A stretch of 64,000 nucleotides of DNA from Pezizomycotina sp. ARF18. Lineage: Eukaryota > Ascomycota. Under the pieces are notes generated by a model. That model worked only from the letters and a program-made list of their open reading frames with translations. It did not search any database and was not told where the DNA came from. Location: positions 28,003 through 92,002 of the forward strand of contig AZLU01000070.1 of assembly GCA_002224055.1 (NCBI GenBank), in the 5' to 3' direction. Both the position numbers and the translations under genes were made by a program. Shown piece after piece: positions 20,977 through 32,105 of this stretch; the stretch's first letter is position 1; every line of letters begins with the position of its first letter.

Positions 20977-23900
20977 ATGCCTCGACGAACCAGTGCTGCT
21001 GCGGCAGCAGCAGCAGCAAACAGCCGCAGCCAACCATCGCTCCCCAACACGTTCCAAATCGCGTCGGCGGGAGACCAAATACTACTACAACACAACGGAC
21101 GGCGAAAGCGGGGAGAACGAACGTACGAGAAATTCCCTGAAACTGACAAGGAAGTCGGAGACGACAAAGTAGAACGAAGGAAGAAGAGAAAGAAGAAAAA
21201 CAGCAACCAGAAGATGGAAAGAAGGAGGAAGAGGAGCAGGACAGCGAGAGAAGAAATTGTCCCCGATCATTACTGGGGCGGTGGGAACATTCCAGTCTTC
21301 AAACCGTCAGGTCCTTATCCAAAAAAAAAAAAAAAAAAGACTTACAGTCCCCGCCGAAAAAAAAAATTTATTCATGAACTGGCAGATCTGCAGTTTTGGT
21401 TTCTTTTCGATGTGATGTTTGCTTTTAATTTGGTGGCGGCGTTTTTACTAAATGTCGTTGTGAACCCGCTCCCGATAGACTATGGACCAATTCCGATCCT
21501 TTAAATCATTCGTCGACAAAATTGATCATTACGGCATGAAATCTGGAATCGTCAAATAATTCCCCCGAAAGAATGGTACGCATCAATTTTTCAACTTCGG
21601 GATCATCTCATGTTTTTTTTTTCCCCTTGAGGCTCTTTCATGTTTTATTTGATCAACCTTCTTTCAATCACAATGTCACCTAACAACACATGAAATAAAA
21701 TTCTCGCTTGGACAGGACCAATTCGTTACCGGAGCTCGAATCCAAGGTCAAGGAAATAAGGGTCAAAAACCCGATCGAACAGCACATCGCCGCATGAGCG
21801 TACTACAGCAGACGAACCTGGAGAAACAGAAAACGTACAACCTACCGCAATGCGTAATGTTGCGAATCAAGCGACCACCAGCCGCCGGCGAGGAGGGAGA
21901 ACGCGGAGGAACCAAGAAGCCAAGCCCGTCAAAGGCACCCAATCCAGACAAACGAGGGCTCCCGCGTGCTTCGGCTGCGGAGCAGAAGAAGAATAATGAC
22001 GAAGACAAGGTGACAAACCCGCCGACCCCGCCTCGCCTTCTAAAAACGGCGGAGATGTTGAACCCCGGAGAAAAGAAGGTCGGCGGTCGTATGCTCAGGA
22101 CACCAAAGATACCCCAGAAAGACAAGGATGAGATGAACAGCCCTGGAGAGGACTTGCTTTGGGACGGATTCGACTATCACCTGGACAATGTTGACGAGTT
22201 TACGCCCGAGCGTTGCGAAAGCTAGAGGGCTTACTGCGTACACTAACGTACAACAGCCCGCTTTACGGCGCTGACATGCCCGGTTTCTCTTTCGACGAGA
22301 CAACGACATCCTGGAACGTTGCGAAGCTGGAAAACATCCTGGATTGTCTTGGGAAGAAGCTTCCCGAGTAAATACTGCGTACCTCTACCTCGGGATGTGA
22401 AGAGTACTTTCTCTTGGCACTTGGAAGACGTTGACTTTACTCAATCAATTATATCCATTTTGGCGCCCCGAAGCAATGGTACTCGATAAGTCAGAAGATC
22501 TCCCGAAATTCGAAGCGATCATGAAGAGTATGTTGACGACCCTTGCGAGAAACCTCCTCCCTACCCTGTCAGCTCTGATTAACCATTTGCGTTTTTAGAT
22601 ATCTGGCAAACCGAAGCCAAAAAATGCAGCCAGTTCCTCCGCCACAAAACATTCCTGGTTTCACCGTCACTCTTGAACAACGCGGGCTGAAGGTCAATAG
22701 GTTGGTCATTACGAAGGCGAATTCGTCATTACTTTCCCGTCGGTTACCACTCGGCTACAATCTCGGTTACAACTGCGCCGAAAGCGTCAATTTTGCGACA
22801 GAAGCGTGGCTGAGTATGGGTAGGATCGCTAAGAAGTGCGACTGCATTGACGATGCGGTTTGGTCGACTCGATGAAATTGAGAGGAAGCTTAAGGTCTGC
22901 TACAGAGGATGAATGGACGAAGATGAAGACGACGAGGACGAAGAGACGACGATAGCTGATTGGTGACCTGCCAACTCCTCCAGAGAGCATCGGGAAGTTG
23001 CTGCTAGAGTCGTGCGTAGAGCGGCCGCGCCAAGGAAAAAGAAGGAGAAAGGAGAAGGGAAAACGGCAGTAAAGAAAGTTAAACTGAAACTTACTGCTCC
23101 TCGTGAACCCGTGAGTTTTGCAAAACTTACTTGGTGTACTTCTTGGCAGATGTTCGCAAGGCTAACTTCTCTCTATTAGTGTGTTTTGTGTCCCAACGAT
23201 CTTCGTGCGAACCAGTCCTAAAAACGACAACGGAAAAGAGGCACATAGGCTGTGTGCGATCTATACCCCTGAGACTATTTCGGCGTAGACCCGAAGACTG
23301 AGGAGGAGATCATCTGTAACGTCGATGGATCCCGCGGCTAGACTCCAACTGAAATGCTACTTCTGCCGGAGCAAGAAAGGGCATGTTTCCAGTGCTCCGA
23401 GGGTAAATGTGTTCGTGCCTATCATGTACGTGCGCTGCTTCCGCCGGCGTGCTCGTCGATATGCGCGATATAAGCGCGGTAGACGCGAACGGAGCGCCCA
23501 CCGTCCAAACCGAGGTCGACTTTCAAGTGCCGTTTCCACAGACCTAAGCGGAACAGAGATTGGGACGGTTCTAAGCTCGAGGGAGTGCCTAGCCTTAAAA
23601 CTTATGGAAGGGCCCTACTTCAGGTGATCTCATCCAGGCGCAGTTCTTCCGCGGTGATATATTCGCTGGAATAGTGCAGGAGAACAGGTACGACGAAGAG
23701 ACGGTTGTCATCGACGTCGTTCCCGCCGGCGGTCTTATAGAGGTCGAATGGAAGTGGATCCTGGCAACGGAAGCTGTCCTGTCGAATTGGTCGAGCGATC
23801 CGAACCCTGTTCCTGCCACATACTCGACGGGTCCCAAGATCGGCGGGCGAGAGCAACCCAGGGCCGCGACCAGTTCCACCCGTCATCCGAGACATACCAT

Positions 23901-24578
23901 TGGCCGAGTTCAACACCGCCGCAGCTACCGTTCCCAACACGGCGACCAATTTCAGCCAGGAGAACATCAAGAAATACTGGTACTACTTGCCCGAGATATC
24001 GACGGAATATATTCCAAGTACTCCGATGACCCTTCGAGTAACGTTCCGAAAGACGAAGCCAACGTCATCCTCAGCAAGAGGATCAGATATTCCAGGTCCA
24101 AGATACCAACTTTGTGAATTCCTCCCCGCTCAGTATGCTCTCGGCAACCGCTGCTGCAGCCATGTTCGCCACCCTACTTCGGCTTCCAGAATCCCACGCA
24201 TGCGATCCACACGGCCAACTGGCAGTCGAGCGGCGCCCCTTACGGTGATAGCTATCAAGCCCAGTGTCGCATTACGAGCCACGGGATCTTTACCGTGGTT
24301 GACGCCGCAGTATGCCGCCACAATCGGTCTACCGAATACCGCTCCGCCAGCTCTACCTCAAGATGTAAGTCGCTTTTTTCGTGATAATTTGTTCTTATCT
24401 GATCCAGCTAACGTGTCGTACCCATGTTTCTTTAGTCGGAAAATCCCCATTCGAAAGATCAATGGGTTCCCAACACGCCAACACCTGCCAACAAGGACGG
24501 GTTTCCCGGACATTCCCCCACAAACATTCATATTCCAACCCCATCACGGGGGATCTCACACCAGTTGATCCTGCATAG
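20977..24578 (+). CDS. JmjN-JmjC-PHD histone lysine demethylase, KDM4/Rph1-Gis1 type
   Basis: Starts MPRRTSAAAAAAAANSRSQ at 20977. A basic segment leads to the JmjN start (GGGNIPVFKP, about 21278-21310), and after an intron JmjN continues MDQFRSFKSFVDKIDHYG and IIPPKEW (about 21482-21575). The JmjC domain (about 22130-22900) shows SLFDE, TFSWHLEDVD with the iron-binding His-x-Glu, INYIHFGAPKQWY, then YHSGYNLGYNCAESVNFATE with the second His. An extended PHD (about 23180-23530) begins CVLCPND and contains CYFCRSKKG. A Tudor-like stretch (FFRGDIFAGIVQEN, VEWKWIL) follows. The family demethylates H3K9me and H3K36me using Fe(II) and 2-oxoglutarate. An intron fits 22528-22598. The stop is TAG at 24576-24578. 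It converges with SUZ12. Many one-base shifts; both iron-binding His residues and the Glu are readable. Confidence 0.9.
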
Positions 24579-24792
24579 CAGCTGCATCGTAGCGCGATGA
24601 GATTTTGCTAAAGATTGAGGAAGAGGATTCTCCGCCGATGTCCTGGAGAAACTTAACAAGAGTAGGTAAATGCCGGCGGAAACGGGTCTGGGGAGGTTAT
24701 ATGGTTGATTATCTTGGTTTCTATAGTATTGTTTTTCTATTTGAGAGAAAACGGATTTTGAAATGTGCAAATGATAGTAACATAGCGGGATC

Positions 24793-24796
<4 letters not shown>

Positions 24797-24823
<27 letters not shown>
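24797..24823. repeat. T homopolymer, 27 bases
   Basis: Uninterrupted T run on the plus strand, about 220 bp beyond the demethylase stop codon. Confidence 0.95.
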
Positions 24824-26712
24824 CCGCACTTGTTCTCCTTTTATACTTCTTCCTTTTCTATAAATATTTCAGCACAAGTGCGGCTGATAATATTTTTCTC
24901 TCCGCGTTATTGTTTCACTTTTACCCATCCTTCTCCTCATTCATACTCCTAAATCTTTTTTCCATTATGTTGGCGTATAATTACTTCTTTTGCTTGTCTT
25001 TTTTTCTTAGGGTTTCATTTCTTTTTCTTATATTTCTGGGACGATGTTGATACTGCTGTTTTTCTCGTTTTAATTCAGAACTTTTGCTGTTTTCTCTTTT
25101 CATATTCTTCTGCCTCGTTGTTGACTTCTTCATCTGCTCATCTTCCTCATTAATGATCTTCTTATTCTCCCTGAGCTGTCCTGCCGGAGAATAGTAGCGG
25201 ATAAAGGTACATAACTGCTTCAAACGCTTCTTTTTTTAAGGGCTTTATTAAAACATGGCGTCTTCTTTATGATATCCTTTTGTTTTTCTTGCCTGAAGTA
25301 TGTGGGGATGTCTTTATCATTATCGCCTTATGCCCTCTATAGGGGAACCTTTTTCTCATGCTCTTGAACCAAAACTAATATCTCTGTTCTCTCTCTTTCG
25401 TCTTATTTTGTTCGAAGTGTAGGATGTGTTCTTTCAGCGGAATTCATTTCTGTGATTACCGCAAATCTCTTAATTTGCCCACTATTTTTGATGAGTGCGA
25501 TGATATTTTTTTTTCTTTCCCTTGAAAGCCTCAATTAAGGCTTTGGATGCGGATATATATAAGAGGAGAAAACATGTAGATGAAAATAAGAACGTAATAA
25601 AGGAAATCTCAAAGCAGCGTATGCCAAATGCAAGAAGAATGCATCGCTATGTGCACGAATAAGGAAAAGAAGGGGGGTAAATGAGGGAATATCGTGAGAT
25701 ACTACCAATCGGCGAGCCTTCACCCTTGTACGAAGGAGCGAGGAAGTTGTACTCACATTAGGAGCCTCCTCTGGGCTCAGCTCAGAAGCCGTGGAGCAGC
25801 TCAGAGACCGTGGAGAGAAGCGAGAAGGCTTCGCGAAGATCCCCTTTCCCATGAAATTCCCGTGAGGCTCGAGAGCTCGTATCTCTGGAAAAAGCGGATT
25901 CGGCAGTGCCTTCCCTCGAAGCCATCGTCCAGAGCAAACCCCTCAAAAGAGCGTAGCATGATGCAGTCTTCTGCTCGACCATTTTCTCCCTAGGCCCTGA
26001 TGACGGGAGGAGTCATGATGTGTACGACAGAACACCAGAGCTGTGATGTAGGTGGAGAGAAAGGAGTTGTGATGAAGCGAGGGGGGAAATGATGGGCGAT
26101 GATGTGTGTTAAAGGAAATTTTTAAAATTAATTCCCACCCACTCGCTACAAATCCTTTCGTTATCATAGGTTAAGTATATATACCCTACATTCCAGAATC
26201 CCCCTCCCCTCTCGGATAGGGTGCAGGGTGGGTTGGTTGTGCTCCTCCGAGCCAGCCGGATTAACTTCGCTACGTATAGCTTGCCCAACGAAAAAAAAAA
26301 AAAATTTTTTTTTCTTCTTATTGGAAGTGAGCGGTGTCGTAACATCCCGTGATTGGGTGGAGATATTCCTCTGTGCGAGAGGGGAGGTATACCGAGTAGG
26401 CCGGCATGCATTCCACCGTAGCACCGGCGAAGTATAAAGTGCACACAGAAGCATGATCACGAGATATGAGATATTACAGGGTCAAAATGCGAAGGATTCA
26501 TAGAGGGGAAAAAAGGACATTATTTCTATTATACAGCCTCCTCATAGGAAGGGTTGCTAGCCAGATCATCATCACATCAGGGCTAAGGGGCTAAGAATAC
26601 TTGATAAAGGACCAAAAAGCAAGGGGGAGACGTCTTGCTGAAAAAAATTTTCTTCTTTGGTATCTATTGGGACAAGAATGATATGGCAACAGTATATGAA
26701 CGCTCAAAGGAT

Positions 26713-26759
26713 AAAAAGAAAAGAAAAGAAAAGAAAGAAAAGAAAGAAAAGAAAAGAAA
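26713..26759. repeat. AAAAG/AAAG microsatellite
   Basis: Mixed AAAAG and AAAG units on the plus strand over about 45 bases, within the convergent spacer. Confidence 0.85.
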
Positions 26760-27185
26760 TCGTGAGGAAACGCCCGTCGAATATTATACATAACGAAAAA
26801 GAAAATTAAAAGGGTAACACGACTAGGATTATGGCTCATGAAAAAGGGCACGACGGGGAGCCGTGAATCATGTCTGGCGGGAAGTGGAAAAAAGAGTTTG
26901 GTGAGGGGGAGGAGAATCATTCGTCATAGTATACTACAAGTGCAAAAGGAGGGAGAAGGATGATGTTCGGTGTTGAGACATTAACATGGTGGAAAGAATA
27001 TAACCATGAAGGTTGACGGATCAACGAGTGAAAGGAGCTATTTTGGGCGGCAGGAGAGATAGAAAGAAACCCCCCACATTAACAATGAAATGGAAGATTT
27101 AGCCTCCATCGAGAAGAGACCACCTAAAAAAATAAAAATAAAAATAAAATAAAATAAGGGACTGCTGTTCTGCCCTTCAAGTCGA

Positions 27186-29780
27186 TCAGCAGTTCGGACA
27201 AAGCCAGGGCTCACGGGAAGGTCTTCAAGCCGACGCAGCCCTTGTGGTACAGTGCTTTTTGCAGTCCTAGAAGACACCAGGAAGTGTATTAGTATTAGCA
27301 TCCCATACCCCAGGATTTTTTCAAATTTTCAAAAAAAAAAAAAAAAAAGATGATGTTAGAAGCACTCACATTGTTCGAGCACGCAACCATCTGCCCTTGA
27401 CCACATCTTACCGCAGAAGCAGTACCTCGGGGGATGCGGACGCGGTTGCTGCAGGCTATTATCAATGTCGAGCTTGCTAAGCTGCTGCGCCAAACTAGCC
27501 GCCGCCTTATCGTTCCTCCCGCGGCGGCAGTAGCGGCATTAGTGCTCTAGTAGGCGATGCGCGTCGATATCCATCCGCTCGCCCCAGCGTTTTCTTCCTC
27601 GTCGACGTCGGGAATGAGGCCGGACGACTGCGTATCCGGAATAACTGTCCTTTGCTCTTTCTGAGGCGGCACGACGTCAAACCCAACGTCCTTGTCCGTT
27701 TTACCGTACGACGACCAGTTTTCGGCACCTCCCTTGATTTTGGTTAGGCACATGTGGAAGGTTGGCATGTCAAGTAGCCGTTCTTAACGAGGTAGCTTGC
27801 CAGCTTCCAGAACTCGATGCCGTTTTTGCCGGTGTTGATCCAGGTGAGGTTCTGCTCGACGAAGCGGGCGATGCTGTCTGGATAGTGGCAGAAGCCGGCG
27901 GGTCTATATGCAAAGAAAACGAGCTTGGATTTAGCAGGGAAAAGAGCTGTATTGATATACATTTTTGATAAGACTTAAGCGTACCTTTCTCTGAAAATGT
28001 GCTGCGCCCAAAGCTTCATGCATGCCTTCTCTTCCGCGGAGATGTCCGTAAAATCGTCGAGCGTCTAGAATAAAGGGCACGAATTAGTGTCTTTACTGCA
28101 AAAAAACATGAATTGCTTTGGTGATGACTATTTTTGTAGGCTTACCTCCCGATGTCGTTGTATTAGCCAATCTTCCTCTACATCTCCGTCGCTTTCGCTC
28201 AGCTCTTCCCCAGGCTCCACCCAGCGCTTCGAAAAGCTGCGCACGAACCTTTTCCCGTCCTTACGGGAGGCACCTTGTGCTTCTTTTTCACTAAAACTGG
28301 TATGGCCGGGCTTCTCCTATCTTCCTCGCTGAGCAACCGCTGGAACCGCAGATTTCTTCGGCGGGAGCGGTGCAGTCTTCCCTTCCGTCCACGATTTATC
28401 GCCCGCAAGTACTCCGTGATATCGAACGGCCGCGATCGGTTCGTCTCCCACCTTATAGGATCATCCTTAATGCACTTTTCGTACTCCCGCGTAACGTCTA
28501 CGGATACCTCGTAGAAGTTCGCCTGCTTCTTCCTCACCGTGAACGTGAACCACAGGTGGAAAGTGACGAGGTGGAAGTGCAGCCTCTCGAACGAAGGGAA
28601 CTCTGCCGTCGCACATGGGACACTTCGCGCCTTGGATGGTGAAATGGGCTTTATCCTTCCGGAGCGCTTGCTGTGCTCGTTCTCCTGGCCGCGTGCGGCG
28701 GCACTAAAGCCGTACTTGACCGTTATAAGCGTCGTTGGGGTTTTCGGGAGAGGGGTGGGCAGTCTTCGGGGAGGTGGCGGTGGACGTTGCGTGACCCTGT
28801 TGTCGATGGGGTTAAACCTGCCGTTCCAGCGCACTCTATTTCTAGGCCCAATGCCGTCGCGCCGACGTCTGAACCCCCAGCAGACTGCAACCGGAGCTCC
28901 AGGACCGTACCTTTCCGCGGACAAGTTGGCAGGCTGTCGATCCTAGCGACTAATTCTATTTCACTGCTGGCGGTACCACTGCTCCCCGGAGCATCCGGCA
29001 GCGAACCTTCGGTTTCGGCGGGGATAGGCGGCCACTTGGCCCGGCTGTCGATGCAGATGATCCGTACCGTTGCGATGTATTTACCGGCGAGCGCGAAGGT
29101 CCTCAACGGTGCGTCCTTGAAAATGTAAAACGACGTCTCCTTGATGAAGAAATCGTCTTCGAGCTCGACTAGCGCGGTACGCTCGTCGATCGGTATTACG
29201 GTGCAGGGTTCTATGTGTTTAACGAGTTCGGGCGCGCTGTTGTCTAGGTCGCCCTGAAATACGGAAAATTCGCACTTGCACCGGATGGGTTCCCGACTCG
29301 ACCAGCTGTCCATCGGTAGATCTCCGGCTTCTATTTTCAAAAGAAGGATTATAGATGAGCGATCACGTGGAGAAAATAGCCAACTGGAAAAAATTATATT
29401 TCCTAATGGAGGAAAGATGAAGGAGCTGAATTGAAGAAAAGCGTCTACCAACCTGGTCTCCGTACAATCTTCAGGACGCTCAACCTCATTACTGATGCTG
29501 GTCTCTTCTTTGGATCTTCCCACACCAAACTGTCCCAAACATCCTGAATCGTTCTCCGTCTTGGTTTATTCGCCGTCGAATTACCGCCGCTACCCTGCCC
29601 TCCTGCTGCTCCTTCTCCTGCTGCTCTGCGTTGTCATTCGGCTGATGTGGTTCTGGCTCGGCGTATTCAAAGCTGGAACGGGGGCACCGTCGTGTTGGTT
29701 GCTGCTACCGGTAACAGTTCGGCTGCCTGCTGCTGCTGTTGCTGTCGTAGAACGGGTTGCTGCCGCTGTTGCTGTTGTCC

Positions 29781-29817
<37 letters not shown>

Positions 29818-29996
29818 CTTTGCTGCTTCCGCTTCAGTGCGTTCTCGTGATACTGCAGAGCCTTCTGCATGTTCCTGCTCAGGAAGACCCACTGCCGGTA
29901 CCGGTGTATGTATAGATCGTAGGCAAGGTTGCCCAAGTATACCTCCGAGACCACTCCCTTGCGGACTACATTGCTGCTTCTGTTTTCTGGATCCAT
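27186..29996 (-). CDS. SUZ12: SUZ12-like PRC2 subunit (zinc finger, VEFS box) with C-terminal PHD finger
   Basis: The minus-strand product starts MDPENRSSNVVRKGVVSEVY at 29996, with an Arg/Tyr-rich helix (YDLYIHRYRQWVFLSRNMQK) and then poly-Ala and poly-Gln. A beta-rich segment (about 28950-29310, CKCEFSVFQGDLDNSAPELV, FFIKETSFYIFKDAPLRTF) follows. A C2H2 finger is at about 28530-28625 (CPMC in one frame, SFERLHFHLVTFHLWFTF in the next). The VEFS box (about 27770-28080) reads ACMKLWAQHIFRE, FCHYPDSIARFVEQNLTW and EFWKLASYLVKNGYL. A PHD finger closes the protein: YCFCGKMWSRADGCVLEQC, an intron, then ALYHKGCVGLKTF and LCPNC followed directly by TGA at 27186-27188. SUZ12 scaffolds PRC2, which methylates H3K27. 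The finger, VEFS order and spacing match the family. The PHD addition is unusual compared with animal SUZ12. Several one-base shifts. Confidence 0.88.
29785..29817 (-). repeat. GCC trinucleotide array coding poly-Ala in SUZ12
   Basis: About 11 GCC units on the plus strand. Read on the minus strand in the SUZ12 frame this gives an uninterrupted alanine run, flanked by CTG/TTG-rich sequence coding glutamine runs. Confidence 0.9.
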
Positions 29997-30659
29997 TCTT
30001 TTTTTTTTTTTTTCGATCTGGCCTCCTCTTGCCGCAAAGTATCGAGGGTGGAGGGTGTGTTTTTTTCAAGGTCGATTGAGTGTGAAAGGAAGAGGTCTCA
30101 TGGTATATTTTTAGATGCGCGTTTTATTTTCGTCGGCAGGTTTCTCTTGCAAGCTCGATGCGGCGAAATTCCCGCTGAGAACCAACCACCTCTGATTACT
30201 TTCTTATTAGATAGATATGAGGAATACTTTAGCTATAAGGTGTAAGAAATGGTAAAATATTCAAGTCTCAGTAATTGAGGTCATGATCGTGACTCCTTCA
30301 TCGTCTAAAAGATTTGATTCTGTCAAGGAACGAAGGGAGTTGAGTTGAGTATTTTCTTTTTTGTTGACCAATTTTGGATAGAGGGGAGTTTTTTCCTTTT
30401 TCTTTCTTTTCCAGGATTATTTTTCTTTTCTTTTCTTTTCTTTTCTTTTCTTTTCTTTTTCTTTTTCTTTTTCTTTTTCTTTTTTTTTCTTTTTCTTTTT
30501 TGTCCAACACGAATGCCAAGGCCGCAGAGCCGCACCTTCTCTTCTGTCGCATAGGAAAAAATTTTTGATATCCAGAAAAAGCTTCCCCTTCACCATCCCC
30601 AGCTTTCAATAGACGACTAAAATTCAATCAACCGATTCTTCCTCCATCATCCTCCAAGA
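29997..30659. promoter_or_regulatory. Bidirectional upstream region of SUZ12 and BRX1
   Basis: The two genes diverge with about 660 bp between start codons. The interval holds a T run (about 30000-30014) just upstream of the SUZ12 ATG and a long TTTTC array (about 30420-30500) upstream of BRX1. No clear TATA element is visible. I infer a shared promoter from geometry only. Confidence 0.5.
30420..30500. repeat. TTTTC/TTTTTC microsatellite
   Basis: About 80 bases of CTTTT units that lengthen to CTTTTT, on the plus strand, 160-240 bp before the BRX1 start codon. Polypyrimidine leaders are common before ribosome-biogenesis and other highly expressed fungal genes. Confidence 0.9.
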
Positions 30660-31762
30660 ATGTCGTCCGTCTTCAAGTCTGTGACGAAGGAAACGTCAAA
30701 GAAATCCGCCGAAGAAGATGCGACCTCTTCCAAGCGCGAAAACAAGCAGCGCGTGCTCGTCCTCTCCTCGAGAGGTGTAACATATAGGTAAATATATAGA
30801 GAAGAATACAATAACTTCTTCGATTGTACTACATCATCCATCGCTCGTCGTCCAGACAAGTACAGGCTTCGCAAGGTATATCTTGCTAACAAAAAGCCGC
30901 CCAAATTGTCCTTACCAGGCAGCGCCACCTCCTAAACGACCTCTCCGCCCTCCTCCCCACTCCCGTAAAGAATCCAAGCTCGACACCAAATCCAAGCTGC
31001 ACCAGCTAAACGAGCTAGCCGACCTATACAACTGCAACAACATCCTCTTCTTCGAATCCCGCAAGCGTCAGGACCTCTACATGTGGCTCTCAAAACCCCC
31101 AACGGTCCCACCATCAAATTCCACGTGCAAAATTTACATACCATGGAAGAACTACATTTTACGGGAAACTGTTTGAAGGGTTCCCGGCCTATACTTTCTT
31201 TCGATAAAGGGTTCGATAACAGTCCGTATAGTACGGTTATAAAGGAGGTATTGTTACACGTTTTCGGCGTGCCGAAGGGTGCGAGGAAGTCGAAGCCGTT
31301 CGTGGATCACGTTATGAGCTTTACGCTGTGCGATAATAAAGTGTGGATAAGGTGCTACCAGGTGGACGAGTCGGAGGCGTCGAAGTCGAAACCCACTCCT
31401 TCCGACGATACCGAGATGAACGACGATGCTGAAAAAGAGAAAGATGGGAAAAAGCGAAAATCGCAGGCGACGGATTTAAGCTTATTGGAAATCGGACCGC
31501 GGCTGGTACTCACGCCGATCGTGATACAGGAGTCCAGCTTCGGGGTCCGATAATATACGAGAATAAAGAGTTCGTGTCGCCGAACGTTATACGCAGCGAG
31601 ATCAGGAAGAAGAAGGCGCAGAGGTTTAACGTGCGCACTGCGCATAAAGCCGAGAGGGAGGTTAAGAAGAAGGTGCTCGGATTGGATAAGAATATCGTCG
31701 GCGGCGGCGGTAGCGGGAAGGATTGGGAGGAGAGGCAGATGGGTCTCGGTGGTCTGTTCTAA
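30660..31762 (+). CDS. BRX1: BRX1, Brix-domain 60S ribosome-biogenesis factor
   Basis: Starts MSSVFKSVTKETSKKSAEED at 30660. The Brix domain begins NKQRVLVLSSRGVTYR. An intron (30788-30918) is followed by QRHLLNDLSALLP, then SRKESKLDTKSKLHQLNEL, CNNILFFESRKRQDLYMWL, GPTIKFHVQNLHTMEELHF and GNCLKGSRPILSFDKGF. It ends with a basic tail (RSEIRKKKAQRFNVRTAHK) and GLGGLF before TAA at 31760-31762. These motifs are diagnostic for Brx1, needed with Ebp2 for early 60S subunit assembly in the nucleolus. The total of roughly 300 residues fits the family. Two or three one-base shifts (near 30950, 31090 and 31545) break the frame. It diverges from SUZ12 and converges with RAD57. Confidence 0.95.
30788..30918 (+). 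other. BRX1 intron
   Basis: The donor GTAAATAT directly follows the codons for GVTY. The acceptor TTACCAG precedes GCAGCGCCACC, which restores the conserved RHLLNDL segment. Confidence 0.85.
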
Positions 31763-31910
31763 TCTGGGTCATGTAATGAAAAAAGAAAATGGTGTTTCTT
31801 GTTGTGTGTCATTATGTCTTCGTTCTATAGTCATTTTATGTATAAGGTAACATCTACCATCATGGTGTTTTCATAAACCTTCTGTACAATAGACGTAAAA
31901 AATTCATGCA

Positions 31911-31934
<24 letters not shown>
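31911..31934. repeat. A homopolymer followed by G run
   Basis: About 24 A then 7 G on the plus strand, in the 343-bp convergent spacer between the BRX1 and RAD57 stop codons. Nothing else is visible in that spacer. Confidence 0.9.
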
Positions 31935-31941
<7 letters not shown>

Positions 31942-32105
31942 TAAAGAAAAGAAAGGAAAGGAAAAGGCGTAAACGTAAAATGAAAACAATGCTATACAAA
32001 AGGATCATGAAAACCTCGTCTTTTTATCGTACCAGAACGCCATGGATATGGTATCGCAAAAGTGCAAATTAAAAAGTCCAATGCCGGTCCAATGAAGAAT
32101 ATAAA

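Larger units (their letters stand above)
24579..27185. other. Convergent spacer between the demethylase and SUZ12
   Basis: Contains a T27 run (24797-24823), T-rich sequence to 25540, an inverted A/T run near 26290-26311 and an AAAAG microsatellite at about 26715-26758. Between 25540 and 26460 several overlapping open frames on both strands are more GC-rich and could hide a small gene. None shows a recognisable domain, splice pattern or family, so I do not call one. Confidence 0.45.

Noticed and set aside
25535-26460. Overlapping frames on both strands in the demethylase-SUZ12 spacer
   Set aside because: No domain, no consistent frame and no splice pattern; left as spacer, though a small gene is not excluded.
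30298-30627. Lys/Glu-rich frame on the minus strand opposite the TTTTC array
   Set aside because: Product of a microsatellite in the SUZ12/BRX1 promoter region, without conserved sequence.
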